Source: Pratylenchus scribneri (taxonomy: Eukaryota > Nematoda > Chromadorea > Rhabditida > Pratylenchidae). From it: a stretch of 64,000 nucleotides of DNA. The notes beneath the pieces were generated by a model. It saw nothing but the letters and a program-made list of their open reading frames with translations. It was not told the DNA's origin and ran no database searches. A program made the position numbers and the translations under genes. Shown one piece after another: positions 39,418-51,235 of this stretch. Location of the stretch: positions 124,001 to 188,000 of the forward strand of contig JAQSEB010000012.1 of assembly GCA_030063045.1 (NCBI GenBank), read 5' to 3'. Each line of letters begins with the position of its first letter. Positions within the stretch are counted from its first letter, which is position 1.

Positions 39418-39756
39418 ATTTATTTTAAATTAAAATATTAAAAAATTTTTATAATTTTTATTTTTATATATTATGAATAAAAAATATTTATGATGATGGT
39501 ATATTTACAATCCAAATACATAATTTATATAAAAGAGAGAAATTTTTCTAATGATTATTGAAAATAAAATTTATCAAAAAATTTTATATGATGAATAATA
39601 AATTGTGGAGTTAAAAGTGATTTGCTTTACCAATTCTGTACAAAGTTTATTAATCAGAAAATATTAAATAAAAAAAAATTGAAATTTATTGGCATATAAT
39701 CATTTTTCAAAAAATATGTTTTATATTTATATCCATATTTATGGTTAATATATTAT

Positions 39757-40017
39757 TTAAGAAATACATCTATGGTACATTATTCTACCTAAATACAAAC
39801 AAACAGAACAAAGAATATAATATATTTTGAAAGAATATGTGAAGGAAAAATTCATGGAAATCAAAATTACTTTAAAAATTTCTTTTAAAAACATGCGAAT
39901 AAGACAAGCTAAACGACGTAGGATAGCTTCCATTTCTATATTGATTAAATTGAATTGATATTTCCAAGTAAAATAATTAATAAAAATGGAAATTAAATAA
40001 ATAAGTGAGTGGTTCAA
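39757..40017 (-). CDS. 86-codon frame, hydrophobic, uncertain
   Basis: A minus frame from ATG, rich in Ile, Leu, Phe and Tyr. Two thirds could form membrane helices and there is a basic patch (EAILRRLACLIRMFLKEIFK). The + strand over the same bases also reads well (FERICEGKIHGNQNYFKNFF-stop and MRIRQAKRRRIASIS), but in shorter pieces. Either could be real. Confidence 0.27.
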   Translation of the reverse strand: MNHSLIYLISIFINYFTWKYQFNLINIEMEAILRRLACLIRMFLKEIFKVILISMNFSFTYSFKIYYILCSVCLYLGRIMYHRCIS

Positions 40018-40105
40018 GATTCAAGTAATAATACAATTAAAATATTATTGTTACAAAATACAAAATTTAACTATAAATTTTTGTTATTTTGAAAATATAC
40101 TCGAG

Positions 40106-40222
40106 ATTTAAATTTTTTCACATGAAGTTGCCGCGAACACCAACATCATCAAATTGCGAGCAATGAAATTCATAAAACAAAATAGGAAAATGAAAATATT
40201 TTTCTATAAATATTGCTGAATC
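40106..40222 (+). CDS. Candidate coding segment, basic
   Basis: About 34 codons are open to TGA (HEVAANTNIIKLRAMKFIKQ, then NRKMKIFFYKYC). There is no AG acceptor or ATG at the open start. A second frame (AESTEDIGSNGI) follows immediately. Basic and helical; unassigned. Confidence 0.28.
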
Positions 40223-40870
40223 AACCGAAGACATTGGATCAAACGGGATATAAATTTGATAATAATAAATTTATTAATAATAACTGGAATATTTATTAAC
40301 AAAAAATTTAAAAAATTACTTAATATTTCAAAATAAATAAATGCCTAATTAAAATTTTTTTTACTTTTTATTTAATTAGAAGTAAAATAAAATAAAAATG
40401 AATAAATTTATACTGATGAATATAAAAAGAAAAATAATAATAATAATAATTATAAAGAAATAAATAATAAAGAGATTCAATAAAAAGGGAAAAAAGAATT
40501 AAAATATCAAGAACATTGATAAAAAATTTAAAATTCCAATAAAATATTTGCCGCTTTGAAAAATTAAATTATTTTGAAATAAAACATTTTGAAAGGGTGA
40601 TAAAATATTGCTTATATCTAAAGGTCAACATCTATATACTACAATCAATCTTAGACAATAAAAATAATTATAATAAAAATAATAAAATAATATTTTAAAA
40701 AAATATATAAAAATATTAGAGAAAATAAAATATTCTTTGTTGAAATTGATCTAAAATTTTTATGAAAGTTGCTACGTGTAAAAATTTTATTAGATAAATA
40801 CGAAAAAATTTGAAAAATAAAATACAATTTATAATACTTAATTATAATAATTATTCAAATAATTTGATGA
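40223..40870. other. AT-rich gap
   Basis: A/T runs. Apart from the short frame that follows the previous segment, nothing is seen. Confidence 0.45.
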
Positions 40871-40987
40871 ATATATTTATTTAATTTGAAAAAATCGATA
40901 GCTCCACATAGAATGGAATATGATGGTGATGATGATATAAATGTAAAATATGAAAAATGGAATTGGATATATCAACGAATCCGTTAG
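40871..40987 (+). CDS. Probable coding segment, acidic-aromatic
   Basis: 38 codons are open to TAG. The core reads KKSIAPHRMEYDGDDDINVK, then YEKWNWIYQRIR. A donor GTAAAA follows the acidic run at 40943, so the exon may end at 40942. The GATGGTGATGATGAT stretch encodes the Asp run. No acceptor is evident near the open start. Confidence 0.4.
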   Translation: MYLFNLKKSIAPHRMEYDGDDDINVKYEKWNWIYQRIR

Positions 40988-43316
40988 AAAAAGATAATTT
41001 AATATTAAAAATTAATATTGACAAATCAACGCATTATGGTTGAAATCAAAAAGATACTGGTTATTATATCTAAATTATTTATAACATAGGTGAATGAAAA
41101 AATATATTAAAATTAAAAAAATAAATAAATTTCTATTCATTTTATTATATTTTAAAATTTTCTAAATATATATGTCCTAAGTTCAATTTATTATATCTAA
41201 TTTCTATAATTATATAATTTTGATTTTATTTTATTTAAAAAATATTTAAATATCATTATTTTCTTAATTTTTTAATTTTATAAAGATTAAAAGTGATAAC
41301 ATAAATAAATAAAAGATGAAAATATGGTAATTATCAAAATTTAAATAAATAAAAGCATCCTGAAATTAATATTAAAAGCTAAAGAATATATATTGAAAAT
41401 TTAGAAAATCTAATCATTTTCGACTTGCAGCAACAGATTTAAAGTTTAAATGGAATGTAAAATTATTAATTAATATAAAACAGAAATATCTAAAAAATAA
41501 ATATCTGTTTTGTGTTAATTTGAATATAAAAAGATTAAATTAAATGATTGCGAAAAATAAAATAGATTTCAAGGTTTATTATGTAATTAGCATTGAAGAA
41601 GATATTAAATTTATAAAAATATAAATTAATCTTAATTATATGCCAAAGGAGGAATTAAAAATTTAATGAACAACAATCCATAACAAAATGGTTATTTGAG
41701 ACATTAGAAACAATCAGTTGATAATATTTTTCGTTAAAAATTTAAGAACAAAAATAGAATTAAAAAATTTTAAAGAAAAAGTTGGAGCGAAATTTTTAAT
41801 TTTTATTTAAAATAAAAAATTAATAAATAATTATAATTTGCATAACTTGGCTTGGGGTAAATCAACAATGATAATAAAATATTTTAGATAAAAAAAATAA
41901 AAAAAAAAATAATTTTTTTTTATTTAAAAATAGGATTTAATATTTTTTTTACAAAATAAGATTACGAAATTTTTAAACTATAAAAAATAAATTCTTCCAA
42001 AAAAAGAATTAAAATTTTTTATTTACAAATAAAAAAAAATATTCTAATTTCTTTATAAAATAATTCTATAAAAAATAAATTTAATGCCATTATTATTTTT
42101 AAATATTCAATTTTTAAAATTCTTTCGAGTTGATAACAGAAGATGATTAAAAAAATTTAAATAATTTAATGTATAAAATTATACACGATAGTGCAATTTT
42201 TATTTTAAACTTATAGTGATTCTTTTCCACAAAATATGTCAAAATAAATAGATAAAAAATTTTTTTGAAGAATTTATTAGAAAAATTATGCTTATTTTGT
42301 TTTCTATTATTTTGGCTTCTTATTAAATCACTAAACACTTTTAAGTTATATCGTGAAATATAATTATTCGCCATTCGAAAATACAAATTGTATTAACCAT
42401 CTTTCGGTTATATGTCAAAACAATTGTTGAATATTATATAAATAATATTATTTTGGAATAAAAGTGAATTAGAAAAAAATAAAATTTTTCGCTTACAAAT
42501 AATTTGATTTATTACTCTTAGTTTCGATCAATTAGTGATTCAGAAGCAGGAATATAAAATTTAATCATTTCATTAAAATAGTTTTTAAACCATTCAATCT
42601 TATGGAAAATAATCTGGTAAAATAATTAATATAAATAAAATGAACAAGTAAAATCATGTATGAATTAGAATATAATCAAAAAAAATACAAAATAATTTCC
42701 TAAAAATTAATAATTTCAACTAACCTAAATAAACTTAATAATTATTTGATATGGAAAAATTATAAATATAATAAATATCTGTAATATATAAGAAGAAAAA
42801 TTTAAAATAATATAATTATGAACTTAAAATAAATAAATCAATGATGGAAATTAAGATTTCGAAAGAAAAATTAAAGAGTTTTTATTGCGATATGAGAATA
42901 TTGAAAAATAAATAGAATAAAATTTAACTTGAAAAATTTGATTAATTATTGTTTAAATATTGGGAATTTATCCTACAATATTATATAATAATTTCAAATT
43001 TTTTTAATGAAAAATATATTTTAAATAAAATTATAAAAATTAATAGAATACTTTTTAAATCAAATTTATTAAATATATATATATAAATTTTTAATCACAA
43101 AAAAATTATTAAAGATAAAATACAGAAAAATTTTAAAATAGTTTAAAAATTTTAATAATTTTATATAAATTCATAGATGATGATTAAAAAAATACTTTTA
43201 GATTTAAATTATTGTTTAAAAACGAGAAACAAATCAGTGATTAATAAAAATTTTAATTATAAAATTACATTTTATATCATCAGCATACATATACTGCAAA
43301 ATGTGAAGAAATATGA
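40988..43316. other. AT-rich stretch
   Basis: A/T runs with faint islands at about 41420, 41690 and 41850. The minus frame 42147-42386 (79 codons) is Lys/Asn/Phe-rich A/T sequence without an island. Nothing is claimed. Confidence 0.4.
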
Positions 43317-43460
43317 GATAAATATATATTATTACTGATAAAAAATTCTACATTAAATAATTGGATGAAAATGATCAGGGAAACTACAAATGCAGGAACA
43401 ATGATTCAAAATTTCTTAGAATATGAGGAATCACGCGAAATAACATTGAAAATGGAGTAA
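43317..43460 (+). CDS. Probable exon, unknown protein
   Basis: 47 codons are open to TAA. A conventional exon fits at 43379-43455, with acceptor ATGATCAG and donor GTAACC, reading ETTNAGTMIQNFLEYEESRE then ITLKM. An in-frame ATG lies at 43365. Clearly protein-like and acidic; unassigned. Confidence 0.48.
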   Translation, partial: DKYILLLIKNSTLNNWMKMIRETTNAGTMIQNFLEYEESREITLKME

Positions 43461-43960
43461 CCACTTCGAATTAATTATAGTAAATTTGAGAACTTTTTAA
43501 TTCAAATATATGAATTAAAAAAATGAAATTTGACTATAAATTTTTTATACATAATCATTGATGCCTTTTTATTATAGGATATTAAAAAAACTTTTTTTTA
43601 TTTTATCATTCGATGATAACAAATTTATTTTATTTAAAAAAAATAGAAAATAAATATTTCGAAGCAAATATTTCGAAGTTATTATTTATATTATTTCTTC
43701 GGTTATACAGCAGGATAAAAAATAAAAAAAAGACAAATAAATGTATTAAATAAAGTTTTCAATACAAATATATAAATGAAACATTTTATAAATTTTTTTT
43801 TATTTTTCTAATCATAAACGAATTTGATGAAAATATGTTCCTTTGATTTACAATTAAAATGAACGAACTTGAAGCATTACTTTGATTTGAAATAAAATAG
43901 ACACTATGTGGTTAAAAACAAATATAATGAAATAAAGGATGATGGTATGGAAAATGAAAT

Positions 43961-44079
43961 TTGATCTACAAAGAAACAAATAATGCAATGAAAATCATCT
44001 TATTAAAATATGATTGTCAAAATGAATTTATTAAATGGACCCTGAAAATTATAGCCATGTCCTCTAATAAGGAATAAAA
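43961..44079 (+). CDS. Probable coding segment, unknown protein
   Basis: About 39 codons are open to TAA, reading NLIYKETNNAMKIILLKYDC, then QNEFIKWTLKIIAMSSNKE. An acceptor CTACAAAG lies a few codons in. The next frame over (INEDSHKPFSLFTWF, ending near 44150) continues the island. A frameshift or a further exon may connect them. Confidence 0.42.
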
Positions 44080-44735
44080 GAAAAGAGAAATTTAATAAAT
44101 GAGGACAGTCACAAACCCTTTTCTTTGTTTACATGGTTTTGAGCCATCTCTAAAATCTTAAAAAATAATGAAAAAACCGTAAATATTAAATAAAGTAAAA
44201 AAGATCCTAAATTAATTAAAAATTTTTAAAAAGAAAATCAAAAAATGTAAATTTATTCAGTAAAAACTCTGTATTAAAAATAATTATTATATAATTAACA
44301 ATACGATAAATTTTTTTTTATGATTTTCGGAACTCTTATACCGGATATAAGCATATTCAATTAAATTCAACAAATCATATTGCTAATGATAACAAACGCA
44401 AAAATTAGCCAGCACCTATCACATTATAAATAAAATTTGCGAAAAATTATTCATTAAAAAAAATAATATTATAATTATTTTCTAAAATTATATTAATATC
44501 ATTAATGTAAAATTTATTAAAAATTTATTTTTTTTTTGAAATATAAAAATATTATTATTTGGTAATAATAATTATTATTTAAATTCAAGAAAAATTATAG
44601 GAAATAAGGAATGAACATTGATACATTAATTTATGAATTAATTGCTCTTATGTTTAGGCCTCTGCCCATAAATTCCATATGAACAATTTAAAACGACATC
44701 AATAAATAATTACATTCTGGAACAGCCTCTACAAC
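44080..44735. other. AT-rich gap
   Basis: After the island ending near 44160 there are only A/T runs up to the hAT end. Confidence 0.4.
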
Positions 44736-44865
44736 CAGGGCTGGAACCGGAACTCAAAAAAATCGGAATCGGAATTGGTTTCGGAATCGGAATTAGAATT
44801 TTTTTCGGAATCGGAACGGAATTGAAACACCGGAATTCCGGCTTTCGGAATTGGAATTCGGAATT
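44736..44865 (-). mobile_element. hAT terminal and subterminal repeats
   Basis: CAGGGCTGGAACCGGAAC starts at 44736 and is followed by repeated CGGAAT motifs in varied spacing to about 44865. A CAGGGCTG end with subterminal hexamer repeats is typical of hAT transposons, and transposase binds such motifs. It is the 3' end relative to the minus-strand transposase. I did not find the matching opposite end downstream. Confidence 0.7.
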
Positions 44866-44994
44866 TTTCAAAAAAATTTTAAATCCATTAAAAATTCAAA
44901 AAAAAAATTCTTAAAATAAAAAAAGTAAAATTTTTATCCAAAAAATTATATTCAATGTTATTTCAAAAATTATTTAATGATATTTCAAAAAGCA

Positions 44995-45710
44995 TCAAAT
45001 TTTAAAATTGTAAAGTGGCACATTTTGGTGAAGAAAAAGGATCTTCTTCAAATTTTCTAGCGTCCGACTTTGGCGCAAATCGTTGAAAATGAACTTGGCA
45101 GAACTGAATACACGTTCATTTTCGACGCTGCCATCTAGTGCCGAATGGTATTTCTCATAGAGTTGATAAAGAAATGGAAATTCAGCCCGATTTTCATTCC
45201 ACCAAATCGATAGGTTCACTTTTGAATCGGTTCTTCGCCCACGCAAATATTTGTCAAGTTCCTATTAGAAAATAATTTTCTGTTTCAAAAAATGATTGAA
45301 TGCGAACCTGGACAGCCGTGCCAAACTCATCTTGAATTGATTGATCAGATTGCTCTGATGTTCGCGATCCATCAGAATGCTTAAAATTTTAATTATTTAA
45401 TTTGTATTTTTTTCAAAAATTTACCTCAAAAACAGATGAAACAAATGAAGGTTTGTTCGGCAAAATGGAAACTGCTCTATTTCTCTTCTCCCTTGTTGAA
45501 TTATTTTCTCTTGTTAACTGGCGCAAATCCTCTTCCAATTTTTGCCGAATTTCTTCTCGATCGCATTCTAAACCCTTCAATTTGTTCCGCGGATCCAAAA
45601 CAGTTGAACACATCAAAAAGCTTTTTAGAAATTGATAAATAAATAAATGAAAAATAATCAAAATATAAACCTATCAACTGTCGTCAATAAATTACACGAA
45701 TAATGTATTA
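44995..45710 (-). pseudogene. hAT transposase, C-terminal part, frameshifted
   Basis: Exons read from high to low coordinates: 45671-45710, 45425-45620 (STVLDPRNKLKGLE...), 45308-45379 and 44995-45261, ending in TGA. The last exon carries the hATC dimerisation signature: LSIWWNENRAEFPFLYQLY, then ENERVFSSAKFIFNDLRQSR. Transposase dimerises through this region and cuts and pastes hAT DNA in the nucleus. Introns are 50, 45 and 46 nt with GT-AG ends. In 45308-45379 the upstream phase and the DEFGTAVQ-ELDKYLRG phase differ by one base, so the copy is broken unless splicing differs. A further 30-nt exon at 46081-46110 is possible. The N-terminal zinc finger and most of the catalytic core were not found. 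Confidence 0.85.
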
Positions 45711-45946
45711 CTGAGTTTGAATTTAACAGAATAAAGGATTTGAAATAATAAAAAATTTCAAAAAATAAATCTAGAAAAAATTTATTAAAATTTATTTTAT
45801 ATTTATCAAATATAAATTTAAACTATTAAAAAATATAAAATTATAATAATATAAATAAAGAAAAGATAAAATAAAATATTATAATTTTAAGATGATAATT
45901 TAAATTTTTAAATTTTATGTTGAAACTAAGATATAGATAAAAAAAT

Positions 45947-46044
45947 TCAAAATAATAATATAAAATATATTTATCACGTCAGGGTATAAAAAAGATCAAA
46001 ATAATAATATAAAATATATTTATCACGTCAGTGTATAAAAAAGA
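45947..46044. repeat. Two-copy 49-bp tandem repeat
   Basis: Positions 45947-45995 and 45996-46044 are identical except for one base (CAGGGTA versus CAGTGTA). They lie inside the apparent transposase gene, probably within an intron. Confidence 0.9.
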
Positions 46045-46110
46045 GAGCAATATAGACGATTGAAACACCAGCAATCTTACTTGCATAAATTCTTCATAAT
46101 TTTCCGACAG

Positions 46111-47077
46111 CTTGCAAAATTATTAATAAAAAATCAATCGTTTTAAAAAATTATAAAAATTATTTTTAATTTAATTTTTTTGATCAAAAAATATAGAATT
46201 TTTATAATTTTTTCTGTAATTTGAATTATTTTTTCTTGAAGGAGATACCAAAACATGCCAAAGAAAAACATAAATAAGAATATAATTTTATAAATTTGAA
46301 GTGGGAATATTGAAAATAAAATATTTAAATTCTAAACATTGATGAAATGAAATTTAAAATTAAAAATAATTTTTAAAAATCTATATATAAATCATCTTAC
46401 TAATTTAATCAATTTAATAAAAATAACGTGATTTGTTTGCTCTTTAAAAGGGTCAGCATCTCACTTATTATAGAAAGATGATAAATAATTAAAAATTTTA
46501 AAATAAATATATATTTTTATGGCTTTTTATAGTAATTCTTTTGTAAAAATTTTCATATTGCAATTTTAATGACGAATACTAAAATCAAATAAGGTACAAT
46601 TTAAATTATAAATTTATATAAATTGAAAAAATAAAATAAAAATGAACTAAATTTATTCATCTTATTAATAAAAAAAAATTAGATAAACATTTTACAAAAT
46701 ATTAAATTTTAAAACGAAAATATTTATTATAAAAATTAAAAATATATCACTTTAATATAAATTAAAAATCAAGAATAAAATATTTCTTCAATAATTTTAA
46801 TTATTGAATCAAGAAAGCTTAATACCTAATTATAATTTGACTATATTTTCATTTATATTTGATTAAATTATTTTAAAAAAATTTAGAAAACTTATTTTTA
46901 TTAAAATTAATTAATTCAATAATTTAAAAATTATTAAAAAGTGAAAATATCTTGATTAAAAAATATAAAAATTTAATTATTGATATGCATAAAACTAAAT
47001 AGAAGAAAAAAAATTACAAAAAAAAGAGATAAATATTAAAAATCGAACTGAATTTTACATATATCTAGAAGATAAAG
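46111..47077. other. AT-rich gap
   Basis: A/T runs. No further hAT exon could be identified. Confidence 0.4.
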
Positions 47078-47124
47078 CGGGGCGAAAAAAGCTTTGAGAA
47101 TTATTCTTCGACAAATTGGATTCT
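47078..47124 (+). CDS. Candidate internal exon
   Basis: Acceptor GATAAAG and donor GTAATA bound RGEKSFENYSSTNWI plus two bases. Another + frame across the same island is open longer (SGAKKALRIILRQIGFCNII...), so the frame is uncertain. Confidence 0.28.
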
Positions 47125-50100
47125 GTAATATCATTGCTAGTCAAATTGATTGTCGCTCAAAATAACTGAATTAGCCAGAGCAAAAATTCTCATCTGTTCA
47201 TTATATAATTGCATAATAATACATTTAAAAGAAGATTTATTTGGAAATAAATTTCTGTAAAAATAAAATGATTTAAGAAGAATAGGAAATATATGAATTA
47301 ACTAAAATTAAAATTTTTATATTTTGAAAATAATTAATATATTATAAAATAGATATAGAGATAATTTTTTAAAATAAATTATATATGAAAATAACATAAA
47401 AATCTGTACCCTATAATGATGATCATTTAATTCACTTGTTATTTTTAAGAGTGACTTAAATTGAAAAATACAAAAAAAGGAAATTAAATATAATTCAGAA
47501 TAATTATCGTTTCTGTTTAAAAATTAATTCAATATTTGCTAATATGGTGAATTACAAAAATATTTATTATTATCTTTTATTGTATTAAAATTAAATAATA
47601 ACATTATTGGTATAGGCTCGCAATTCTTTGGAAAAAATAACAAAATAAAGGAACAAATGTAATCGAAAATTTAATAGCAATTTTCGCTTTCCGTAAAATG
47701 ATGAGTACTTAAAATAATTTATTAATATCATTTATTTTATTTAAAATTAGATAAATTTAGAGAAAAAAATTTTTAAAGCAATTTTTAAAAACAATTAAAT
47801 TAATTTCGCGTTCTAATATATTGAAACAAAGAAAAATAATGTAAAAGCGAGACCTGGCAATGCCAGGGAAAGTGAGAAATTTAAATGAAGATTCTCAAAA
47901 ATAAAATCTATCTGCTATATTTTTAATCATAAAATTGAATATATGAAGAAAATCGAATATAATAATTTTTTTTTTGAAATTCAATTCTGCTCATAAATCA
48001 TTTTAAAATATAATAAAAAATTGAATTATAAAGAAAAACTAACAAAAATTTTGAAATAAATTTATTCCTTTTGTTTGATATTATAAAAATAATATTTATT
48101 TGCACATTACTGAAAATTTTTTTTATTAAATAGGCAAATTCCTTTCATAACTGATGATGGATAATAAAATATTCCAATTTAATTTAAAAAAAGTAGTATC
48201 GCTATAATTTTGTGCGAATTAAATTAGTAAATTTTAATTAGTTTTCATATTTTATTTGAAAAATTGTGTAACTAAATTAATATAATTTTTAAATTAATAA
48301 TTATTTAATTTTAATTTAAAAAAATAAATTAAGCAAGGGAATTTTATATAGTATAAATTTCATTTAAAATTCAATCTAATCTAAAATACTTGATATTTAT
48401 AAATACATTATAATTATGAATAAAAATCCAAATTCACAAATTTATAAAAAAAAGGAGTTTTAATTATATGAAATTATTTTGTGTGATATATTAAATCATT
48501 AATTTCTCTTAAACAAAGAAAAAAATTTTAAAAAATTTTTAAATTAAAGGCTTAGTAAAGGAAATAAATAAATAAAATTTATTTTAATAAATTGTTTATT
48601 TTCTTAAGAAAATATATATAATTTAAATATTAAATCATAAAAATATAAAATTTCCGATTCAATGTCAAGCGCCAGAGAGTCGCCAACATGGAATTTATGC
48701 ATTAGAAACATGAGTTGGAATGAATTATTAATTAAAACCTAAAATATAAATTGATGAATTAAAAAAGTCATATATTTATTTGATAATAAATGAGAATAGA
48801 AAAATATAAAAAATTTAATTATATTCCTTTGAAATAAATGAATTATTAAAATATAATATCAATAATAATGTAAAATTAAATAAAATGATAAATTAATAAT
48901 TGAAAAATTTTATTACTATGATTTGAATTTATACAATAAATGCATTATTAACTTATGGAACGGTTTTGAAGAAAATTGAATTGATATAATAAAGTAATAT
49001 TATATAAATTTTTGTTAAGAATAATTTATACAATTTAGAATATTTAAACTTGTACAAAAATTTGAATTATAAATTAATTTTAACAGACGATTATGAGATG
49101 AAATTACGAATGAAATATTAGGCCTGTGAGAGGCTTCAAATTTGATAATATTAATAATGAATTTTTGTAATTTTTCCGTATATATATCATAAAGTAATTT
49201 TTATACAATTGTTTTCTCCTTTTTTTAATATTTCAGAATTTGACATTTGAGAATATGAAAATCAAAAAAAAATCAAATGTCAAAAGCGGCTATACTTTTT
49301 TTAGAAAATTTAATTTTAAGTAAATCTATTTCCTTTCTTATATAATAGTTAATAATAATTTATTAATAACTAGATATTTAAAAAATAATTAACTAAAATT
49401 ACAAATATTTAAATTAAAAAAATTACAGAATAACTCTGAATAAATATAAATATTTTTAAAAGACAATAATAAATTATTTAACAATTACTAAATTTAAATT
49501 TAATTATTTATGCGCGTTGCTATATTTTTTATTAAAAAATTAATAAAATAATAAAAATATTCCATCCATGCTTTACATTAATTTATTATATACAATATAC
49601 TGAAAAATAAATTTTGTGGCATTGATGCGAATTTGTCATATAAATTTATGATACTAAATAATTATTGATAAAATTTTTAAATTTAATTAAAGCTATCGAA
49701 TAAAATATAATTTAAAAGAAGTTAATTGAATAAAAAAATATATTCAAATTTATAAATATTATTATTATTATTATGAAGTTACTGAAATTGATTAAAATAT
49801 TATTATTTAAAAATTGATTATTTTAATGAATCTTATAATATATATATATATATTATTTTATTAATTATTTACAAATAAATTTTAAAAATTGATTCTAATA
49901 AGTCAAATCAAAAAATTTTGAAATTTCTAAAAGTGGAAAAAAACAATTATACAAAAAATTATTCTTTACATTTATATCTGTCAAAGTGGAATATAATTTA
50001 TCGAAAAATAGTGAAGTTTATAATAATAAATTTCAAATCAAAAAAGTTTGTAGCAAGATGAAATATATTTTTGATTTTTCCTTTTATTTTCTTTAAAATA

Positions 50101-50771
50101 TACATATTTTATTTTATTTTATAAAAAATTACATTGAATTATTATTTTCTTTAAATACAACGATATATATGAACTTTCATAAATAAAGTATTACTGTAAA
50201 AGATATATATATATTAAAAAAAGAAAATTTTGAGGTACGGGTTGAGGAAGAAGAAATATTAATTAATTTTATTAGCCTAGATGATATATTCCATTCAAAA
50301 TATTTTATATTATTGCAATATAATTATTTTCAATTAATCAATTTTATGGGCCATGATAAAATGTTGAATGAATAACTTTTTCAGCTCATTTTCTCTATAA
50401 CAAATTCAATTATCATAAAAAATAAAAAAATGGGCTTATTTATCACTTTAAAATTATATAAAAAATTCTTTAAATAATAGATCCTTTTAAAAATGCATTT
50501 TATTTAATCATAGAATCCGATTTAAATGTTTTTTATAATTTTAAAAAATAAATATTGTTGAAAATAATATGTTTTAGATATAAAAATTAAGAAAAATTTA
50601 TTTTAATTTAAATAAAATTTATCACAGAATTTTTAATATTAAATTTTCAAATTTAAAAAAAAAGAATTTACAATATACTTATAAGAACATATGTGGAAAT
50701 TCAGCAAATTCATTTTAATTCTCTCTAATCCAAAAGAGAAACTAAACAAATCCGAAAGATAATCAAAAAAG
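47125..50771. other. AT-rich stretch
   Basis: A/T runs. The 15-bp perfect palindrome CCTGGCAATGCCAGG lies at 47853-47867. An island at 48655-48730 is open in three + frames. Nothing else is supported. Confidence 0.4.
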
Positions 50772-50903
50772 AATATTGGAATTAGAGCCGATTTTGCTGA
50801 TTTAGTCCTTATACATTCTAGAATTTATAATTTACAATCCGATCAAATGAAATTGGTATTGCAAAAATTGGCTTGCACTAAAGAATTTCATTTAATAAAT
50901 TAA
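50772..50903 (+). CDS. Probable terminal exon, unknown protein
   Basis: After CAAAAAAG there are 43 codons to TAA, reading NIGIRADFADLVLIHSRIYN, then SDQMKLVLQKLACTKEFHLI. Balanced composition, amphipathic helices; the antisense is clearly worse. No donor is needed if terminal. No family is recognised. Confidence 0.48.
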   Translation, partial: NIGIRADFADLVLIHSRIYNLQSDQMKLVLQKLACTKEFHLIN

Positions 50904-51035
50904 AATATTATTTAAATAAATGTTAAGGCATAGAAATTACAAATAACTAAAGCATAATTAAATGAAAAATTTATACTTAACCATTGTACTCGACAAAGCA
51001 AACTTGTTCTGACGAAAATGAAAAAAATCAAACAG

Positions 51036-51141
51036 ATTTGACGATATTTTTTTATCGAAATTGAAAATATTTTTTAATTTTAAGTCATTCTTTTCTGAGC
51101 TTATCGGAGACTATAGAGACGAAGAATTTAATTACAAATGA
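51036..51141 (+). CDS. Probable terminal exon, unknown protein
   Basis: After ATCAAACAG the frame has one base and 34 codons to TGA: FDDIFLSKLKIFFNFKSFFS, then ELIGDYRDEEFNYK. Immediately upstream, another + frame ends in KMKKIKQI. With 50772-50903 it suggests a gene on this strand, although both end in stops, so they are two ends or different genes. Confidence 0.42.
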
Positions 51142-51185
51142 AGAAACTGGAATCGATCTTTATCTAAATAAAAATAATTTTTCAT

Positions 51186-51187
<2 letters not shown>

Positions 51188-51235
<48 letters not shown>
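51188..51235. repeat. (ATT)16 microsatellite
   Basis: Uninterrupted ATT triplets over 48 bp, directly after a + open frame that would encode poly-Ile if translated. Confidence 0.98.

Noticed and set aside
45402..45642. Two + open frames of 77 and 68 codons
   Set aside because: They lie opposite the hAT transposase exon carrying LDPRNKLKG.
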